Below, in pieces: positions 34,116 to 47,055 of a stretch of DNA of 64,000 nt. Position 1 is the stretch's first letter, and each line of letters opens with the position of its first letter. The stretch lies in the NCBI GenBank assembly GCA_035048495.1, contig CM068553.1:28916978-28980977 (forward strand). The letters run 5' to 3'. The notes below the pieces were generated by a model. The model was not told the origin of the DNA. It did no database searches and saw only the letters and a program-made list of their open reading frames with translations. The DNA comes from Euptelea pleiosperma (Eukaryota; Streptophyta; Magnoliopsida; Ranunculales; Eupteleaceae). The position numbers and the translations under genes were made by a program.

Positions 34116-35852
34116 AAGAGGTAGAGGGGTATGGTAGACTGACTCTCAGATTGAATCAGTCAAATGATAGGACAAGTCCAAACGGGCATACGCTTGAAAA
34201 GCAAGCCCTAGACTCAGAAAAAAGTTGCCATAAGGAGACATGGGAGTAGTGATCCTAAATGATGCACATAGAGCAAGTAAGATAACCCTATGTCTAAAAC
34301 AAATTAGGATAAGTTGGATGATTTATCTTGTTAGTTTGTGGGGTATGATAGATTATGACGATGGGCGGTCCGATGGTTTATCTTGTTAACCGCCAGACTA
34401 ATTTTTTCACTCAATGGGTCCTCACAAGGCTACACTCTTCAGAGCGAATCCTTTAGTACTAACTCTAGTCAACAACAAGGCAATCCGAAGCCTAGACAGA
34501 CGTGCGGCACAACGGCTGACTTAAATACATCCCAGACTAACTGAATTGGTCAAGTGTTTAAGAAGAGTGTTCCATCGGGTTAAGCTAGGGTTGGTGCGTG
34601 TTCCTAACCCAACAAATAGAAGAGCAATCAAAGAACCAGGGATGCCACTGGCTAGCTCGGTACACTTGAGTAGTAAAGACCTATGGGTGTGTTAGACAAC
34701 AGGGACCCGCGCTTATGGACTTATTCGACCTGGGATGGATGGAAAGACTACATGTAGGGGTGTCTTAGAACATCAATCTATTTTGGCTCTAGCTCTTGAT
34801 TCTTTTTATTACAGATGGATCCTAGGGATCAAATGCAGCTGGAGTAATGAGGTGGGTGATGAAATCCCACCAATTTTAAAAGGAGCTGGGTCTGCTCGAT
34901 TAATGTTCAATTATTAATGGCCATGCCACTCAAGTTGAATAATAGGTATGCAAAAGCAAATAGATAAGCGGCAATGATTCACCCAATAACACCATATTGT
35001 ACTCAAGGTGAAGAAAGTAACTTAGCTCCCGTGGGCCATGCCACTTGGGCCACTTCCGTGGGTTAGGGAGGGATATCCTAATGGGCTTGGGCCGACTCCA
35101 CCACTTTAAGCTTTCTCTCTCTACCTACACTAGATCATGTTCCTGCACATGAGATCTAAGGGTCTAGGTTTGGGATTGGATATGGAAGGTTCTTGCCTTT
35201 CTTTAGGGTGCATAGAACAAACAATTAATTAAGGCAAATGTGAATTAGTATCTTAATTCGAGTTGGAATTCGAACTTAGAAAATTTCAAATTTGAAAATT
35301 TATAATTTTGAATCGTTTCCTGAATTTTGGAAACCTTCCAAGAAAGTTAAGATATGTAAATCCCGTTCAATTTTAGAATGTTTCCAATATTGGAATCTTG
35401 CTAAATTCGGATGTTTCCTTTTTCATATATTTCCAATTTTAGAGGATTTTTAAAGATATAAAACTCTCTCAAATTGGAATGTTTCAATTATGGAAACCCT
35501 AATTTTGTCGGATTTCACAATTGTAGAAACTTTCCAAAAAGTGAAACTCACCATGTGTGATCTTCTATAAATCCGCAGAGAATGAAAACCCTATTTTTTT
35601 TTGAATGTATCACTTAATCTAGGGTTTTTAAAAACCCTAGAACAAGATCTAGCAGATAAGTCATAAATAGAATCAAAAAAAATTTTAAACTATTACAACT
35701 TTGCACCCGACTATCCAGGGCATTAAAAATAGTAATTAAAGTCTGTTAAAAATATAAAAAATAAAGAATGGAAAGTTTCCGAGTTTGAGCTTTTCTCGTT
35801 TAGTAACTTTCCGATTCCGTCATCTACGTTCCTTTTCGCATTCCCGTACACC
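34116..35852 (-). other. D leader, non-coding
   Basis: Shares its order with the G leader (47056-48742), including the CTAGGGTTTTT palindrome (35619-35640). No ORF retained in both. Untranslated leader of the element. Confidence 0.6.
35619..35640. repeat. Perfect 22-base palindrome in the D leader
   Basis: Arms CTAGGGTTTTT and AAAAACCCTAG. The G leader has the counterpart at 47265-47288, with 10-base arms TCTAGGGTTT / AAACCCTAGA and a 4-base loop. Confidence 0.9.
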
Positions 35853-35856
35853 CGAG

Positions 35857-35870
35857 TGGCAGTGGCGCCA
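35857..35870 (-). promoter_or_regulatory. Primer binding site of D
   Basis: Minus strand TGGCGCCACTGCCA lies two bases past the 5' LTR end. It matches the complement of the tRNA-Asp 3' end at most positions. Confidence 0.85.
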
Positions 35871-35872
35871 TT

Positions 35873-38800
35873 TGAAAGTAGGTTTTTTCCGCGTTGTTGG
35901 TTACGGAAACCCTAGAATCAAAACATTTGTAATTAATCCAAGATTTTAATCTTACAAAATTAAGATCTTGTATAGGGATTTGTGTCGGATGTCGATCCAC
36001 ACTCGGGGTTAGTTCGCGCGATTCATGAACATGAAATAACGACCTAAAAAATGCTACCAAAGAGTAAGGAGGGGTGAGAATGGTGTTTATGAGACTTAAA
36101 ACATGAATTCTTTTTGAGATCATTACCACTACCAAACAATAAGTAAAGATGATTGAAAACACAACTATGCTAGAATTAAAACATATCCATTAATTTGTAA
36201 TATCCCTTACAATTTTTTATTCGAAACAACATATCAAACTACTATAGATAGCGTAGAGAGAGAAAATGGTAGAGATCTAGAAAGAGAAAATATAGAGAGA
36301 AGCAAGAGAACGCTCACCATGGTAACTTACTAGAGTGGTAAGCCAGATATCGGCCATCGATGAATGATTGAAGTTGGACCGCCAAAGGTTGACTGACAGG
36401 GTGTTGGTTAATGGTTTTCCAGCCAAGGATGGTAGTGCAACTTGCTGGTCTGAAAGTTTTGGAGAAGATGTGGCTAAAGGGTCTCAGTCTTGCTGGCCAG
36501 CATGAAGAAGGTGAGAAGCACCGTGATCGTTGGAGGCGTGAAAGATTGGAGGAGTTTTAGACACCTGTACAGGGTGGAGGAGTGTCTGATCGGTGCATGG
36601 TGGAGTGTTGCGGCGGCAACAACAAGCAATAGGGTGAAGCCGTAAAGGTGGTGGCGCTACCGAATTGATGATGATGGTGGACTAGAGGCGTTCCACCTCC
36701 TTTCTTCTTCTTTCCTCCTCCCTTCTCTCTTTTTTTTTATTCTTTTCTTGTTTTTTTTTTTTGCGATGAAGAAGGGGCGACAGCGGCTAGTTTTTTTTTG
36801 AGTGAGGAAGAAGAGTAGGAGAGTTTGAATCATCCTCGAGAGAACGGCTGGATGGGGGCGGCTGCGCATTGCAGGTTGCTCGAGTTGCAGCGGTGGAGAA
36901 GATCTCATTCTTCTCTTGGCGTCAACAATAGGGTCTCCTCTCTTATCTTCTCCCCTTTTTCCTTTTCCTTTTTTTTCTTTTTAGGAATTAGCTCTGTTTG
37001 GTTTATGCCATCTGCAACTCTGGCCAGAGGTTGAAGAAGAAGATGAAGAGCAGGCTATGTAGACCGTGTTAATGTTTTGAATTTTTTTTCTTGAGGAGGG
37101 CAGTAGCGTGGGTTGCAAAAGCGGGGGTTGGAGATCTGATCGTGGGCGGTTGGAAATCGTTTTCTATCCAAGAGAAAACATGGAATCAATTGGGGTGTGT
37201 AGGCATAGAAGAGAGAAGTGGAATGCATCGAGAGGAAAAATTGATGGAGGGGGCGGCAATGAGATGGAGAAGTGGAATGGCTAGGGTTCTTACCATAAAG
37301 AATGTGGGATGAATGGAGCAGGAATGGGAGAGAGATGAAACGTGGGGAGAAGAAGAGAATAAATATGGGGCGGCTTAGGGTTTTGGAGGAATGAGGAGAG
37401 CTTGGCCACGTGAGGGAGTGATTGGGTCCCACCTTCATGCCAAAGTTATTCTCCCTTACCTAACTGTTCAATATTTCCTTAAAACATCCACCTTTTCATT
37501 AAAGAAAAAATCTTTTCCATCTATGTTTCCTGAAATTAGGGTTTTTCCGTGTTGTTGGATCGGAAACCCTAGATTTCAACAATATTTGTAACTCCGATTC
37601 ACTTTAAATCCTACAAAAATGCAGACTTTGTATAGCGATATGTCAGATGTCGAATCCGCACTTGCGGTTAGGGAACACAATTTATCAGAACATTAGAACA
37701 ATAGAAAGTGCTTGAAAATATGGATGGGTGAGAATGGTGGAGGTTGATTTAAAATATGCTTGAGATTGTTGTTAAAACTATTAGAATGAAAAAAATATAA
37801 GAGAAACGAGAATGAAAAATACAATAAATGAAAACAACTTAAACTTGAATTTAAAACTTGTTCATTAAACTAAAAATAAATGCTTACAATGCTTGTCCAA
37901 ATGCTTTACAACGGAAATAACATTAAACCAAATTAATCTAGAAAATCATTAAAATATTATCCTAGAAAGCATGTAAAGATAGAGAGGGAAAGAAGAGAGA
38001 GAAAGAAGGTAGGAAGGTTAGAGAGAAGAATTAGAGAGAAGCTTACCATTGAAGAGGTAGATGATGCAACTTCGATTGGATCGACCTCAATAGGATTGAT
38101 GATTGTAGCCTTTGATTGTGACGGATGGAATGGGCAGCAAGGAGATGTTGTTGTTTGACGCTTTGCACCTCGAGGTGGAGGCGTTAATGGTGAGCTAGCC
38201 GGAGTTGCTCGTCGGAGAAGAAGGGTGAAGAAGAAGAGAAAGAAAGAAGAAAGAAAGGAAGAGAAGGGGGAGGGAACCAACCCAAGAAGGAGAGATCGTA
38301 GATCTCTTATAGACTTTTTTTTATTTTTTTGCTTGTTATAAAAATGATGATTGTTGGATCTCTCTAGATCCAACGGTTGAGAATGGGTTAGTTAGATGAG
38401 AGAGAGAGTGATTAGGATAAAGAGAGATGGGGGAGAGAAGAATCAGTCAAGCGAGACCAATTCTCTCTTGTTGTTGCAAATGGGCATGGGCATGAGCATG
38501 GGTCATGGTCATGGGCATGGGCATGGGTCATGGGTCATGGGCTAGGAGAGAGGTGAGAGAAAAATATAAAAATAAAAGCATTGGAGGGTCTTGAACCCTG
38601 GTCTTCTTTATTCTCTCTTGTCCGCTCCACCAATAAGTCAAACTTATCCTTTGATGTCAATTGATGTGGCCTTTAACACATAAGTCTTTCTCTTGGTCTC
38701 CAACTATTCTTCTCTCTCTTAGTCCTTGTTCCAGCTCTACGATCCTCTAGCTTTGCCCGTATATGTCTTCTATCTTTTTACCCTAGCCTGTTGGCTCTTT

Positions 38801-40217
38801 AAGCTTTGATAGAAGTCTTCTGTAGTTGATTGTGGGCCTGCCAGTGATAGGGTCTCCTGCAAGTGAAAAAATGCGCAATGAGATTCAACTAAAACGGTTT
38901 GATACTGGACTATCCTAAATGTGTATATTTTATGCAAATAGTCGATTTTCGTCTAAAGAATGCGTTCTACGCAATGGAAGAAACTCTTATGTGAAAAAGT
39001 CGACAAAACGACAAGTTTTACGTAGGAGAATGCGACATCGCTATAAGGTTAATGGCTTAAAATAAGCACTTTTGAGCGAATATCATTTCCAATCCTCTCT
39101 AATAGGTTGCTGCCACCTCACCCTCTCAAAGATTCTCCAACATCTATGCCTTATGCAAAGATGTTTTGGCACTAATTACCACTTGCCACATCAGCCTACC
39201 CTTCAAACTCTTCAATCACCTTTCTCAAGAATTATTTTTCTTTCCTTAAAACAAGATCTCTTTTGTAAAAATAGGTTATACCCAAAAAAATTCATTCCTC
39301 ATTAAGAAAATTTACACAACCATGTTCTTTCCAAAAATGTCCTTTTGAAACTTATTAATTTTTTTTTGGAAAATCTTTTGTTTAAAAGCTCTTGATTATC
39401 ATTGGTAAGTTGACCAATGCTTAGGTTCATCAAGGGCCGTCCGATGAAGGAGCGGAGAGGAATTGAAAGTGTGAGTGGTGATGCATGAATGATCGGGTGA
39501 CAGAAATAGATGGTGATGATTGGATGGATCATTGGATGGTCGATTGAATAATCATATGGCTCTGAGGATGATGTGAGTGGTGAGATGTGGGTAGTTAGAT
39601 CTTAAAGAGTGAGAAAGCGAAGGATGACCATTGGATGTGGAAATTAGGGTACAGAGAGAGAGGAGAGAGAAAATAGAGATAAATAGGATGAGAAATGCAA
39701 GCGGAGGGTTTTGAACCCTGGTCTTTGACTTGATCTTCTGCATGCTTTACCAACTGAGCAAGTCCTCATCTTGTCTTAGTTGATAAGCTTTAATCTCCCT
39801 AGTCTCTTTTTTGAGGGCTTATCTTTCCTTCTCTCTTGGTCGTCTCTCGACTCTTTCGATCCTCCAGTTTTTTTCGTCTTTTGCCTACATCTTCTTGTCT
39901 AAGTCCACTGGCTCTCTATACTTTGATCATTGGTTCTGGAGGTTGATTGTGGGCCCACATTCCCTCAAAATTGTCCGATTAGTGCTCTTGCGATAAAAAA
40001 ATCACGTAATGAGAATTCTACAAAATTGCTTCGCATGTAGGTCAAATAAACGCGTATGAGGGCATGCGAATACACCATTTTATGCAGAAAAGTGTGCTCT
40101 ATATAATGAGAGAAACTCTTACGTAGAAAAATTGATAAACATGATAGTTTTATATAGGAGAGTGGGATAATGCTAGAAGAATAATTGCTTAAAATAAGCA
40201 CTTTTGAGCGAATATCA
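35873..40217 (-). repeat. 5' LTR of D, interrupted by E
   Basis: 35873-37530 and 39091-40217 align consecutively with the 3' LTR (25020-27827). Together about 2785 bp. tRNA-like segment at 39698-39770. Confidence 0.92.
37531..39085 (-). mobile_element. E: short solo LTR of family L inside the D LTR
   Basis: 1555 bp with duplications tttcc at 37526-37530 and 39086-39090. Starts TGAAATTAGGG and ends GCGAATATCA. Includes a GGGCAT/GGTCAT microsatellite-like run (38481-38541) and a tRNA-like segment (38581-38650). Confidence 0.92.
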
Positions 40218-40249
40218 CCCTCATCATCATTTCAGACCTCTATAGGTCT

Positions 40250-41388
40250 TGTGGGGGTAAAATTTGAGATCTCACCTACACACTCCTCGAGGTAGTTGGT
40301 GCGTTGATCGAGGTGACTCAAACTATATATATTCGTGTGAGCTTGGAGCATGTCGTGAATGAAAGTTGCCATTGAGATGAAGGCGATCGTGGAGAACCTG
40401 TTGAGCTTGAGAGTTGGAACTAGGGAGCTCGATCTTCTTGTCGAATCTCTCATGATGATGAAATATCTTTTTGAACTCGGAGCGAGGTATGGTGTACTTG
40501 CCAAAAGCTCTCCGACGCTCAAGTCAGGATATGTGCATGAATGGCAGATAACTGATAATCAGTGTAGAATGAGATTTAGAAAGGGTAAGGGTTCTCCCTG
40601 AATCTCTTTAGAAGGTGGAAGTTAGTTGTTTTGGTTTGGATCTAGTTTGGATATCCCTCAGAAGAGGTTTGGAATCACTTCTCTTTCTCCCAGAGTTCAG
40701 TTCAAATCCTTCTTTTATGTATAGGGCCTCTGCTATTTATGTTTCTGGCTAGATAGCTTAAGAGTCCCTTGCCCAGCCCAAGAGGTCCGTTTGGACTATT
40801 GAGTTGTTAGTATAATATTCTATCCAGAACTGTTGTGTGACAGGTATCTGGACCTTAAATGGGTCTCCTTCATATGCCTTGCCGTTGTGGTCATTTGTGA
40901 AGGATGTTGTCTGTCTGTTAGCTGACGAGACCATTTGCTAGTAGACGACACCATCAGCTAGTTGCCAATGTGTCTGTTAGTCATATGGTTATTGACATCT
41001 CTCCTTTATGTTTAGCTCATTGGCCAGTAGGTCACCAGCATGATAACGGATGAATCTGACAATTGGAGGCTAGCCGTCCGCTGACCAGGCGGCCCCAATA
41101 CCATCTGCCACCTTGGTTTCCCTTTTTAGATCATCTTTGGCCTACTACCACAAAGATGTGAGCTGTCTACTGGCAGGTGGATCCGCCTGCTAGCTGACGA
41201 ATCTTTCTGTTAGAGAGCGTGCCCTTCTATTGTTGTAAGCATTCTTGTCTTCCAATTTTTCCTTTCTTGACCCATATCTGGCATCAGTTGGCTGCCACGT
41301 GGTATGCTTGGTCATTCTGGTTGTGCCCTATTTGTTGATGGTGTCATTGCTTGCCCACGTGCCATGTGTGAAAATTTGGGTACCCACA
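40250..41388 (-). repeat. 3' LTR of J (1139 bp)
   Basis: Ends in the same TACCCACA and is followed by the same PPT start (TCGCCCCCTCTC) as T1. TATA-like CATAAATAGCA at 40731-40741 (minus). The region CTCAAGTCAGGAT is shared with the T1 LTR. Confidence 0.85.
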
Positions 41389-41408
41389 TCGCCCCCTCTC
41401 AGGGAGGG
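41389..41408 (-). promoter_or_regulatory. Polypurine tract of J
   Basis: Minus strand CCCTCCCTGAGAGGGGGCGA directly before TGTGGGTA. Confidence 0.85.
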
Positions 41409-41479
41409 GAGACGTGGATCGTGCCTTGTTCTTAAGATTTTAGCCATCTGTTAGGTTCATCTATTCATCGTCTGTCTGC

Positions 41480-41622
41480 ATGATGGCCATTTGTTCGATG
41501 TCCTCCTACATGATGGCCATCCACTCACTGTCCGTTCGAATGATGGCCATATGTTCATTGTCCGTCTACACGTTGGAAACATGTTCGTTGTCTACCTGCT
41601 TGATGTCCATTCGCTAGCAATC
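41480..41622. repeat. 30-bp degenerate tandem repeat
   Basis: About 4.5 units carrying TGATGGCCAT and TTCGTTGTC variants between the PPT and the aORF promoter. Confidence 0.75.
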
Positions 41623-41792
41623 GTGCTTGTTTGGGGGGAATGTATATGTAACTTATGCATTAATGGCCTTTGCTTGAAACAAGAACACTTTTAATTGTTT
41701 CACGGGGCTCAAGGAATCATTACATTGATCAAGTAATGATGAAGGGTTTTGTTAATGCCATTTAAATAATATGATAACTCCAGGCTGTCCCA

Positions 41793-41804
41793 CTATATAA
41801 ACAT
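41793..41804 (+). promoter_or_regulatory. TATA box of the J aORF
   Basis: CTATATAAACAT about 115 bases upstream of the aORF start; counterpart of 1073-1080 in T1. Confidence 0.6.
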
Positions 41805-41917
41805 GACTTTTGTCATTTTTCGAATCACCTTTGCTATTTCAGTCCCGTCTTCTTCTTGCTCTTGTGTCTTTCAATTTCTTATTTTGATTGTTTAAGTGTT
41901 CATCTGTCTAGCAGCGT

Positions 41918-43841
41918 GTGAGATCCCTGTGTGGCATGGTAAGGAAGATCCACAGTAGATTAGTTGTTTCCTCCTCCTCAGATTTCGAAGCAGATACTCC
42001 TCAAGTCCAATCTTCTGTCTTCTTAGATTTAGCTGACTGGTCGCCGAGAATGTCAGGAGAAGAATCTTCCGAGAGGCCATCTGGAGAAGAGGAAATATCT
42101 CTAGGCACCACTAGTTCTTCTACTCCTTAAACTAGTGGGCCTTCTCAAGGAGATGTCCTAGTTGAGATAGCTACTAAGTACGCTATTCCTAGTTATGTCC
42201 ATCTCCATTTTGGTAAAGAGTTGGGTGAAAGTGTGCAAGCGGGGGAGATCAGTATCTGTCTTTCCCAACTAGAGGCTGTTCTAAGCTTCCCTGTCTCTTC
42301 TAGTCTGTCGGCTCTTGATCCATTATGATAGAGCTCCCAGACAAATGCATTAGAACTTCTACTGCCTAGTGAATAGGGTCTCGTACATAAACGAAACCCA
42401 TCACACCAGGATTGGAATCAATGAGTTTGATGATGTCTACTATTTGAAGAGTACATTTGACCAGGGCTATCAACACTGGTTCTATAGTCTGTCTACCGGG
42501 GTGAAGAAGGCAGCTTTCATCCAGAAACTCCCCTCTTGCCATAAGTGGAAGGACATCCTCCTAATCGTGTTAGGAGGGTGGGAGTTTGGAGATTCGGCTC
42601 GAGGTGGCTCATCTACTCGACCAATGTGCATGCACTTCAAGTTGGATGGTACGCCCCACTCCGAGTTTGTTCTTCTGTTATGTTCACTTTCATTTCCTTT
42701 TTCTTGTCTGTAAATTTGACGTCTGCTTGATTTTCGTTCTACAGCTCCTCTGAGATGATAGGGTAAGCCAACTAAAGCTACCTCTACCAATCTAGCACAT
42801 TTCGACGATGCCACACCCATTGCGTGGAGGACGTGGGACAAAGAAAGTGCTACTGCAAATCCGTCAGTCGACCTGCAGACAGCTGATCAATCGTCTGGTG
42901 AGCACATAGCTGTTGAGCACACGGTTGTCACCCCTGAGCACTCAGAGCTGTCTACCGAGAGAGTTCAAGAGGAAGGATGCATGACTCTAGTCCATTTTGG
43001 CTTGGACCCTTTTACAATGACTCCTCAAAGGAGGGTAGAATTTGTTTTTGTAGAAGATGCGGGAGAACCTATATTTCGTGGGGTTCCTGTTTGAGTGTTC
43101 CATCACTGAGCTGATGGCAATGGGTTTCCAACAAATAGGAGGGCGAGAGGGATTTCTAGGACATGCGTCCAGATCCACGTCCTAGTCCCAGGTGAGACTC
43201 TCTCTCCCTCTCATTGTACATTCACTTTTGATGAAAGTGTGAGTATTGAGACCTTGCATGTCCCTGATCCTGAGTCTAGTCTATACAATGCGATCCCTAT
43301 CAATTGGTTGGCTCCATCTGACACAGAAGTAAAGGAGGACATAGAGCAAAGAGACACCACTGCTTCCAAGCCAGTTGAACAGCACACTAGCAAGAGAAAG
43401 ATGTCCAAGAGGGGTGGTGCCCCACTTCCTCCACCTGCACCGGCCTTTGATGCAAGAGCCGTGTAGAGAAGGACTAGAGAAGAAGTAGAGTAGCCACGTA
43501 GACTACTAAGGAAGCTCATATTCCAGCTGCAGGAATTGCAACTTCTTTGCAACTTGTCAGCGTCCTGTCAGCTGAGCAGATGTCTCCGTCTATTGAAGTG
43601 TCGTATGGTGGGTAGACGGCACCAGTAAAAGCCCAAGTTTCTGAGGGTCAATCCCTTCCACCAACTACTGAGGCTGGCTTCACCTTTCCAGAGCCTGCCA
43701 TGGAGGATCGTCTGTCGGACTTTGAAGATTTCTTCACAGGTGGTGGATCTATGCCTTACCAAGGAAGGGTCAGACTTCCATGCCCACTTCTCCTCTAGGC
43801 CCTATGTGGTAAGCTTTGGCTGCACATCAGAAGGTGAAGTA
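41918..43841 (+). pseudogene. J antisense ORF, homolog of the T1 aORF, truncated
   Basis: Starts MRSLCGMVRKIHSRL, then a Ser/Glu-rich leader (SSSSDFEADT) like that of T1 (MSSSSEDF). A TAA lies at 42128-42130. After it the frame reads YAIPSYVHLHFGKELGE, GEISICLSQLEAVLSFPVS, aligning with YGISRRLRLR and KEISICEE, GGLSFPLSP in T1. A further piece, 42369-42713, includes YYLKSTFDQGYQHWFYS. A probable intron is 42648-42744 (GTACGC to TTCTACAG). A later basic segment (TSKRKMSKRGG, 43390) parallels the Lys/Arg-rich part of T1. The C-terminal coiled coil is missing because element I starts at 43842. Role unknown. Confidence 0.65.
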
Positions 43842-44606
43842 TGAAATTAGGCTTTTTTCGTGTCGTCGGATTGGAAACCCTAGTCCAACAATATTTGTTC
43901 ACTCAAATTCTGCAAAAAATCACAGGGTTGTAGAGTGGCTCGTGTCGGATGTCGATCCGCACTTGGGGTTAGGGAACACAATTTATCAGAACACAAAAAC
44001 ACAGAAAATGCTTAAAATGGATGGAAGGGTGAGAAAGGTGATGTGATCGATTTTAAAACATGATTTTTGAGAGTTCGAGATCCAAGAAATAAATTCAAAG
44101 TAAAACAATTAAAATCGCTAAAATTAAATTCTATTTAATAAAGAAATTGAATAACACTATTCAAACTTGCATTCATTAATTCTGAATAAAATATTACATC
44201 AATTGCATTGCATGAAATAACAACAAATTAAAGAAAGCATTAAAAAGGAAAATAGAAATTTAGAGAGAGATAGAGAGAGAAAATGACCAAATTCTAGAGA
44301 GAAAGGAGTTTAGAGAGAGAAAATGAGGAGAGAAAAACTTAGAGAGAGAAAGCTCTCAAATTCTAGAGAGAGATAGTTAGGGAAAGATGAAGAGATTTAG
44401 AAAAAGAAAAACTTAGAGAGAGAAAGAGGGTTTTAGAGAGGGAAAGTAGAGAGAGATCTAGAGTGAAAGAATGAGAGAGAGTAAGAGAGAATTCACCTTT
44501 TGATCTTACCTTGGAAAAGAAGATCGGACTGCAATGATTGGCTTAGAATGGCCCATGTGAGAGGACACAGCCATGTGTGGTGAGCTTGCATCGTACACTT
44601 GGGCAG
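43842..44606 (-). mobile_element. I: family L LTR fragment, cut by G
   Basis: Begins TGAAATTAGG with the terminal hairpin and the shared GTGTCGGATGTCGATCCGCA block. It breaks off where the G LTR starts. The remainder should lie beyond G, outside the window. Confidence 0.75.
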
Positions 44607-47039
44607 TGATATTCGCTCAAAAGAGCTTATTTTAAGTAATTATCCTTTTAGCGTTATCGCACTCTCCTACGTAAAACTGTCATATTTATCCACTTTTCTA
44701 CGTAAGAGTTTCTTCCATTGCGTAGAACACATTTTTCTGGTCAAAATGGTATATTCGCATGCATTCGCACGCATTTATTTGACCCACATGCGAAGTCTTT
44801 TTGTAGAAATCTCATTACTCGATTTTTTTTTATCCAGGAGCACTAATCGGACAATTCTGATGGAATGGGGCCTACAACCAACCTCCAAAACCTATAATCA
44901 CAACTCATGAGCCAGTAGGCTGAGGATAAAAAAATGTAGACCAAGAACAGAAAAAGCTAGAGAGTCGGAAGAGCCTGGGAGAAGACCAAGAGAGAGGAAG
45001 AATCAGGCCCCAAGAGAAGAGAATAAAGGCATGAAAGCTTGACCAACTAACACAAGTCAAAGAATTGCTCAGTTGGTGAAGCATGCAGAAGACCAAGTCA
45101 AAGACCAGGGTTCAAGACTCTTTGCTAGTATTTTCTCTTTAATTTTGTAATAATTTCTCTCTCCTCTCTCTCTAAACCTCACTCTCCCTCCACTCTCAAA
45201 TCTCAAACATCCAACCCTCTCTCCTTCCGAGACTACTATCCTATGGCCTACCTTGGCCGATCATCACCATTTGATAGTCAGTCCAATCACCCACCATCCG
45301 ATCACCCATCTCACCATCTAAGAATTCAATGGCCCTCATCATTCCATGTTCATGGGCCAAAGCCAAGCTAAAATGCAAGCCCATTATCAATGAGCCATTC
45401 TATGGACCCCACATCCTTGCATAATTTAAGGTGGGCCCCATAATTTTTAACTTTCAAAAGATTCTTTAAAAAAAGGGAAGAGCTTTTAAAATGTTTGAAA
45501 AATTGGAATGACTTATCAAAATTAGGAAGATTTAAAAAAATGAATTGTGGTTTCCAAAAGAAGATGATTTCTTAAAAAGAGAAGAAAACATTTTTAGAAG
45601 GTGGGATAAATCTAACGGGTGAGAAGAACGGGGGGTTTCTAATTTGCATGTACCATGCCATGTTTTTGGAAAGGCGCTCCCACTTATCTCTCCTCCACAT
45701 TTTACCTTCTAGGTGGATAGCTCCCAAAGGGGAGAAGAAAAGGAAACCCTAAATTCCTAAAACCGTCTCACCTCCCTTCTTCTTCTTGGCTGAGTGCATT
45801 AGAAAAGGACCGAACCTCCCCCATTCCATTGCTCTTTTGCTGGCCGCCCTTCAACTTCTTCCACGTTTCCCCCCTAAACAGCAATAGCACTGCCTCTACC
45901 TCCATCTTCTCCACCACTAGCCACCGCGCAAACCACATCTGCAAGCCGTCCCCCACGTTTTTGACTCAAAAGATCATCGCCCCACTCTTCCACCCATCCA
46001 GGCCGTCCATAAGCTCCATTCATTCCCTCATCGCATGACGCCCTCTTCTCCTCTTCATCTTCTCAACTGAAAATAGAAAAGAAAGAGGGGTGAGAACCAA
46101 AGGAAAAAGAAAAGAAAAGAAAAGAAAAAGATAAGAGAAAAAAATGGGGAGGAAGAAGAAGAAGAATATGTGGGCTCTTTGAGTAGAGCACGCCCTCAGC
46201 CCACGACCGACCGGACTTGGCAGTTGCAGACCCTTTGTTCTCAATCATCTCCACCTCTCAAGTGACCCTTCTCTTTAAGTACACCACACCAACCGTTATA
46301 CCTTCAACCTTTGGGCCGAACCACTCTCAGCCATTGCCGCCATCTCCTACTACCCCTTCTCGATCAGCCTCATCTCCTCATCACCACCAACCAGCAACTC
46401 CTTCAACCGTTAAAGGCTGTACCATTGAGTACCCCATTGGTTCAACCCTCTCCAAAAGTAGCACCCTACTCTACCTCACTACCATGCAAGGCCCAAGTCC
46501 CATTCTCTAGGTTTAAAGTCGCACTCCATCTCTCTTTCTAATCTATTCCATCCAATTCTTGTGTTATTTTCTTTTAGTTCTAGTTGTGTTGCTTAATGAA
46601 TGAACAATTTGAATTTGAATAAAGTTGTTTCAATTTTTTGTTTTTCTTATTTAATTTTTTTTATCTTGAATATGATCATCATGTGTTTATCTTTCGATCC
46701 ATTATAGTGTTTTTTGCTCTCTTCGTTACTAAGCTTTTGATGATAAAACAAAAATGATGTTTTAAATCGATCACTAATCACCATTCTCATCCCTACATTC
46801 ATTTTGGTATTATTTTATGCAAAAAAAAAATTAAATTAAATAAATAAATAAAAAGTTTAAATTTTTTTATCATTTCATGTTCTTGATTGCACTAATGTGA
46901 TAACCCGAGTGCGGATCGACATCCGACACGAAGCCCTATACTAGAATCTCTGAATTTTGTAGGATAAAATCGGATCAATTTACAAATGTGTTGAAATTAG
47001 GGTTTCTGTAATCAACGTTGCGAAAAAACCCTAGTTTCA
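44607..47039 (+). repeat. 5' LTR of G (2433 bp)
   Basis: Begins TGATATTCGC, ends CTAGTTTCA. tRNA-like segment 45060-45125 (ATTGCTCAGTTGGTGAAGC and GGGTTCAAGAC). ORFs at 45768-46541 are not conserved between LTR copies. Confidence 0.92.
45060..45125 (+). other. tRNA-like segment in LTR G
   Basis: A-box-like TTGCTCAGTTGGTGAAGC and B-box-like GGTTCAAGACTC 31 bases apart; matches A at 5201-5270. Confidence 0.6.
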
Positions 47040-47041
47040 AA

Positions 47042-47055
47042 TGGCGCCGCTGCCG
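47042..47055 (+). promoter_or_regulatory. Primer binding site of G
   Basis: TGGCGCCGCTGCCG two bases after the LTR; one mismatch to the complement of the plant tRNA-Asp 3' end. Confidence 0.88.

Larger units (their letters stand above)
25020..40217 (-). mobile_element. D: full-length family L element, non-autonomous, with nested solo LTRs F and E
   Basis: Perfect duplications ccctc at 25015-25019 and 40218-40222. 3' LTR at left (25020-27827, 2808 bp); 5' LTR at right (35873-40217 minus E, about 2785 bp). The internal domain without F is about 5.4 kb. It has PPT, a long non-coding region, a gag-like coding relic and a leader with PBS. No protease, RT, RNase H or integrase is seen, so D depended on other elements for movement. 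Confidence 0.92.
19393..40249 (+). mobile_element. K: second Tat-like Gypsy element, gag fragmented by insertions
   Basis: 5' LTR 19393-21379, PBS 21385-21400, then gag in pieces (about 21440-21850, 24040-24408, 24900-25019, 40218-40249). The pieces are separated by C, a hAT-like element, D and J. The gag order matches that of T1. The rest of K, if present, would lie beyond J and the window. Confidence 0.8.
40250..43841 (-). mobile_element. J: third Tat-like Gypsy element, 3' part only
   Basis: 3' LTR 40250-41388 (TGTGGG to TACCCACA), PPT 41389-41408, then an antisense aORF. Inserted in K gag after ggtct. Gag-pol and the 5' LTR are not in the window; element I interrupts it at 43842. Confidence 0.8.
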
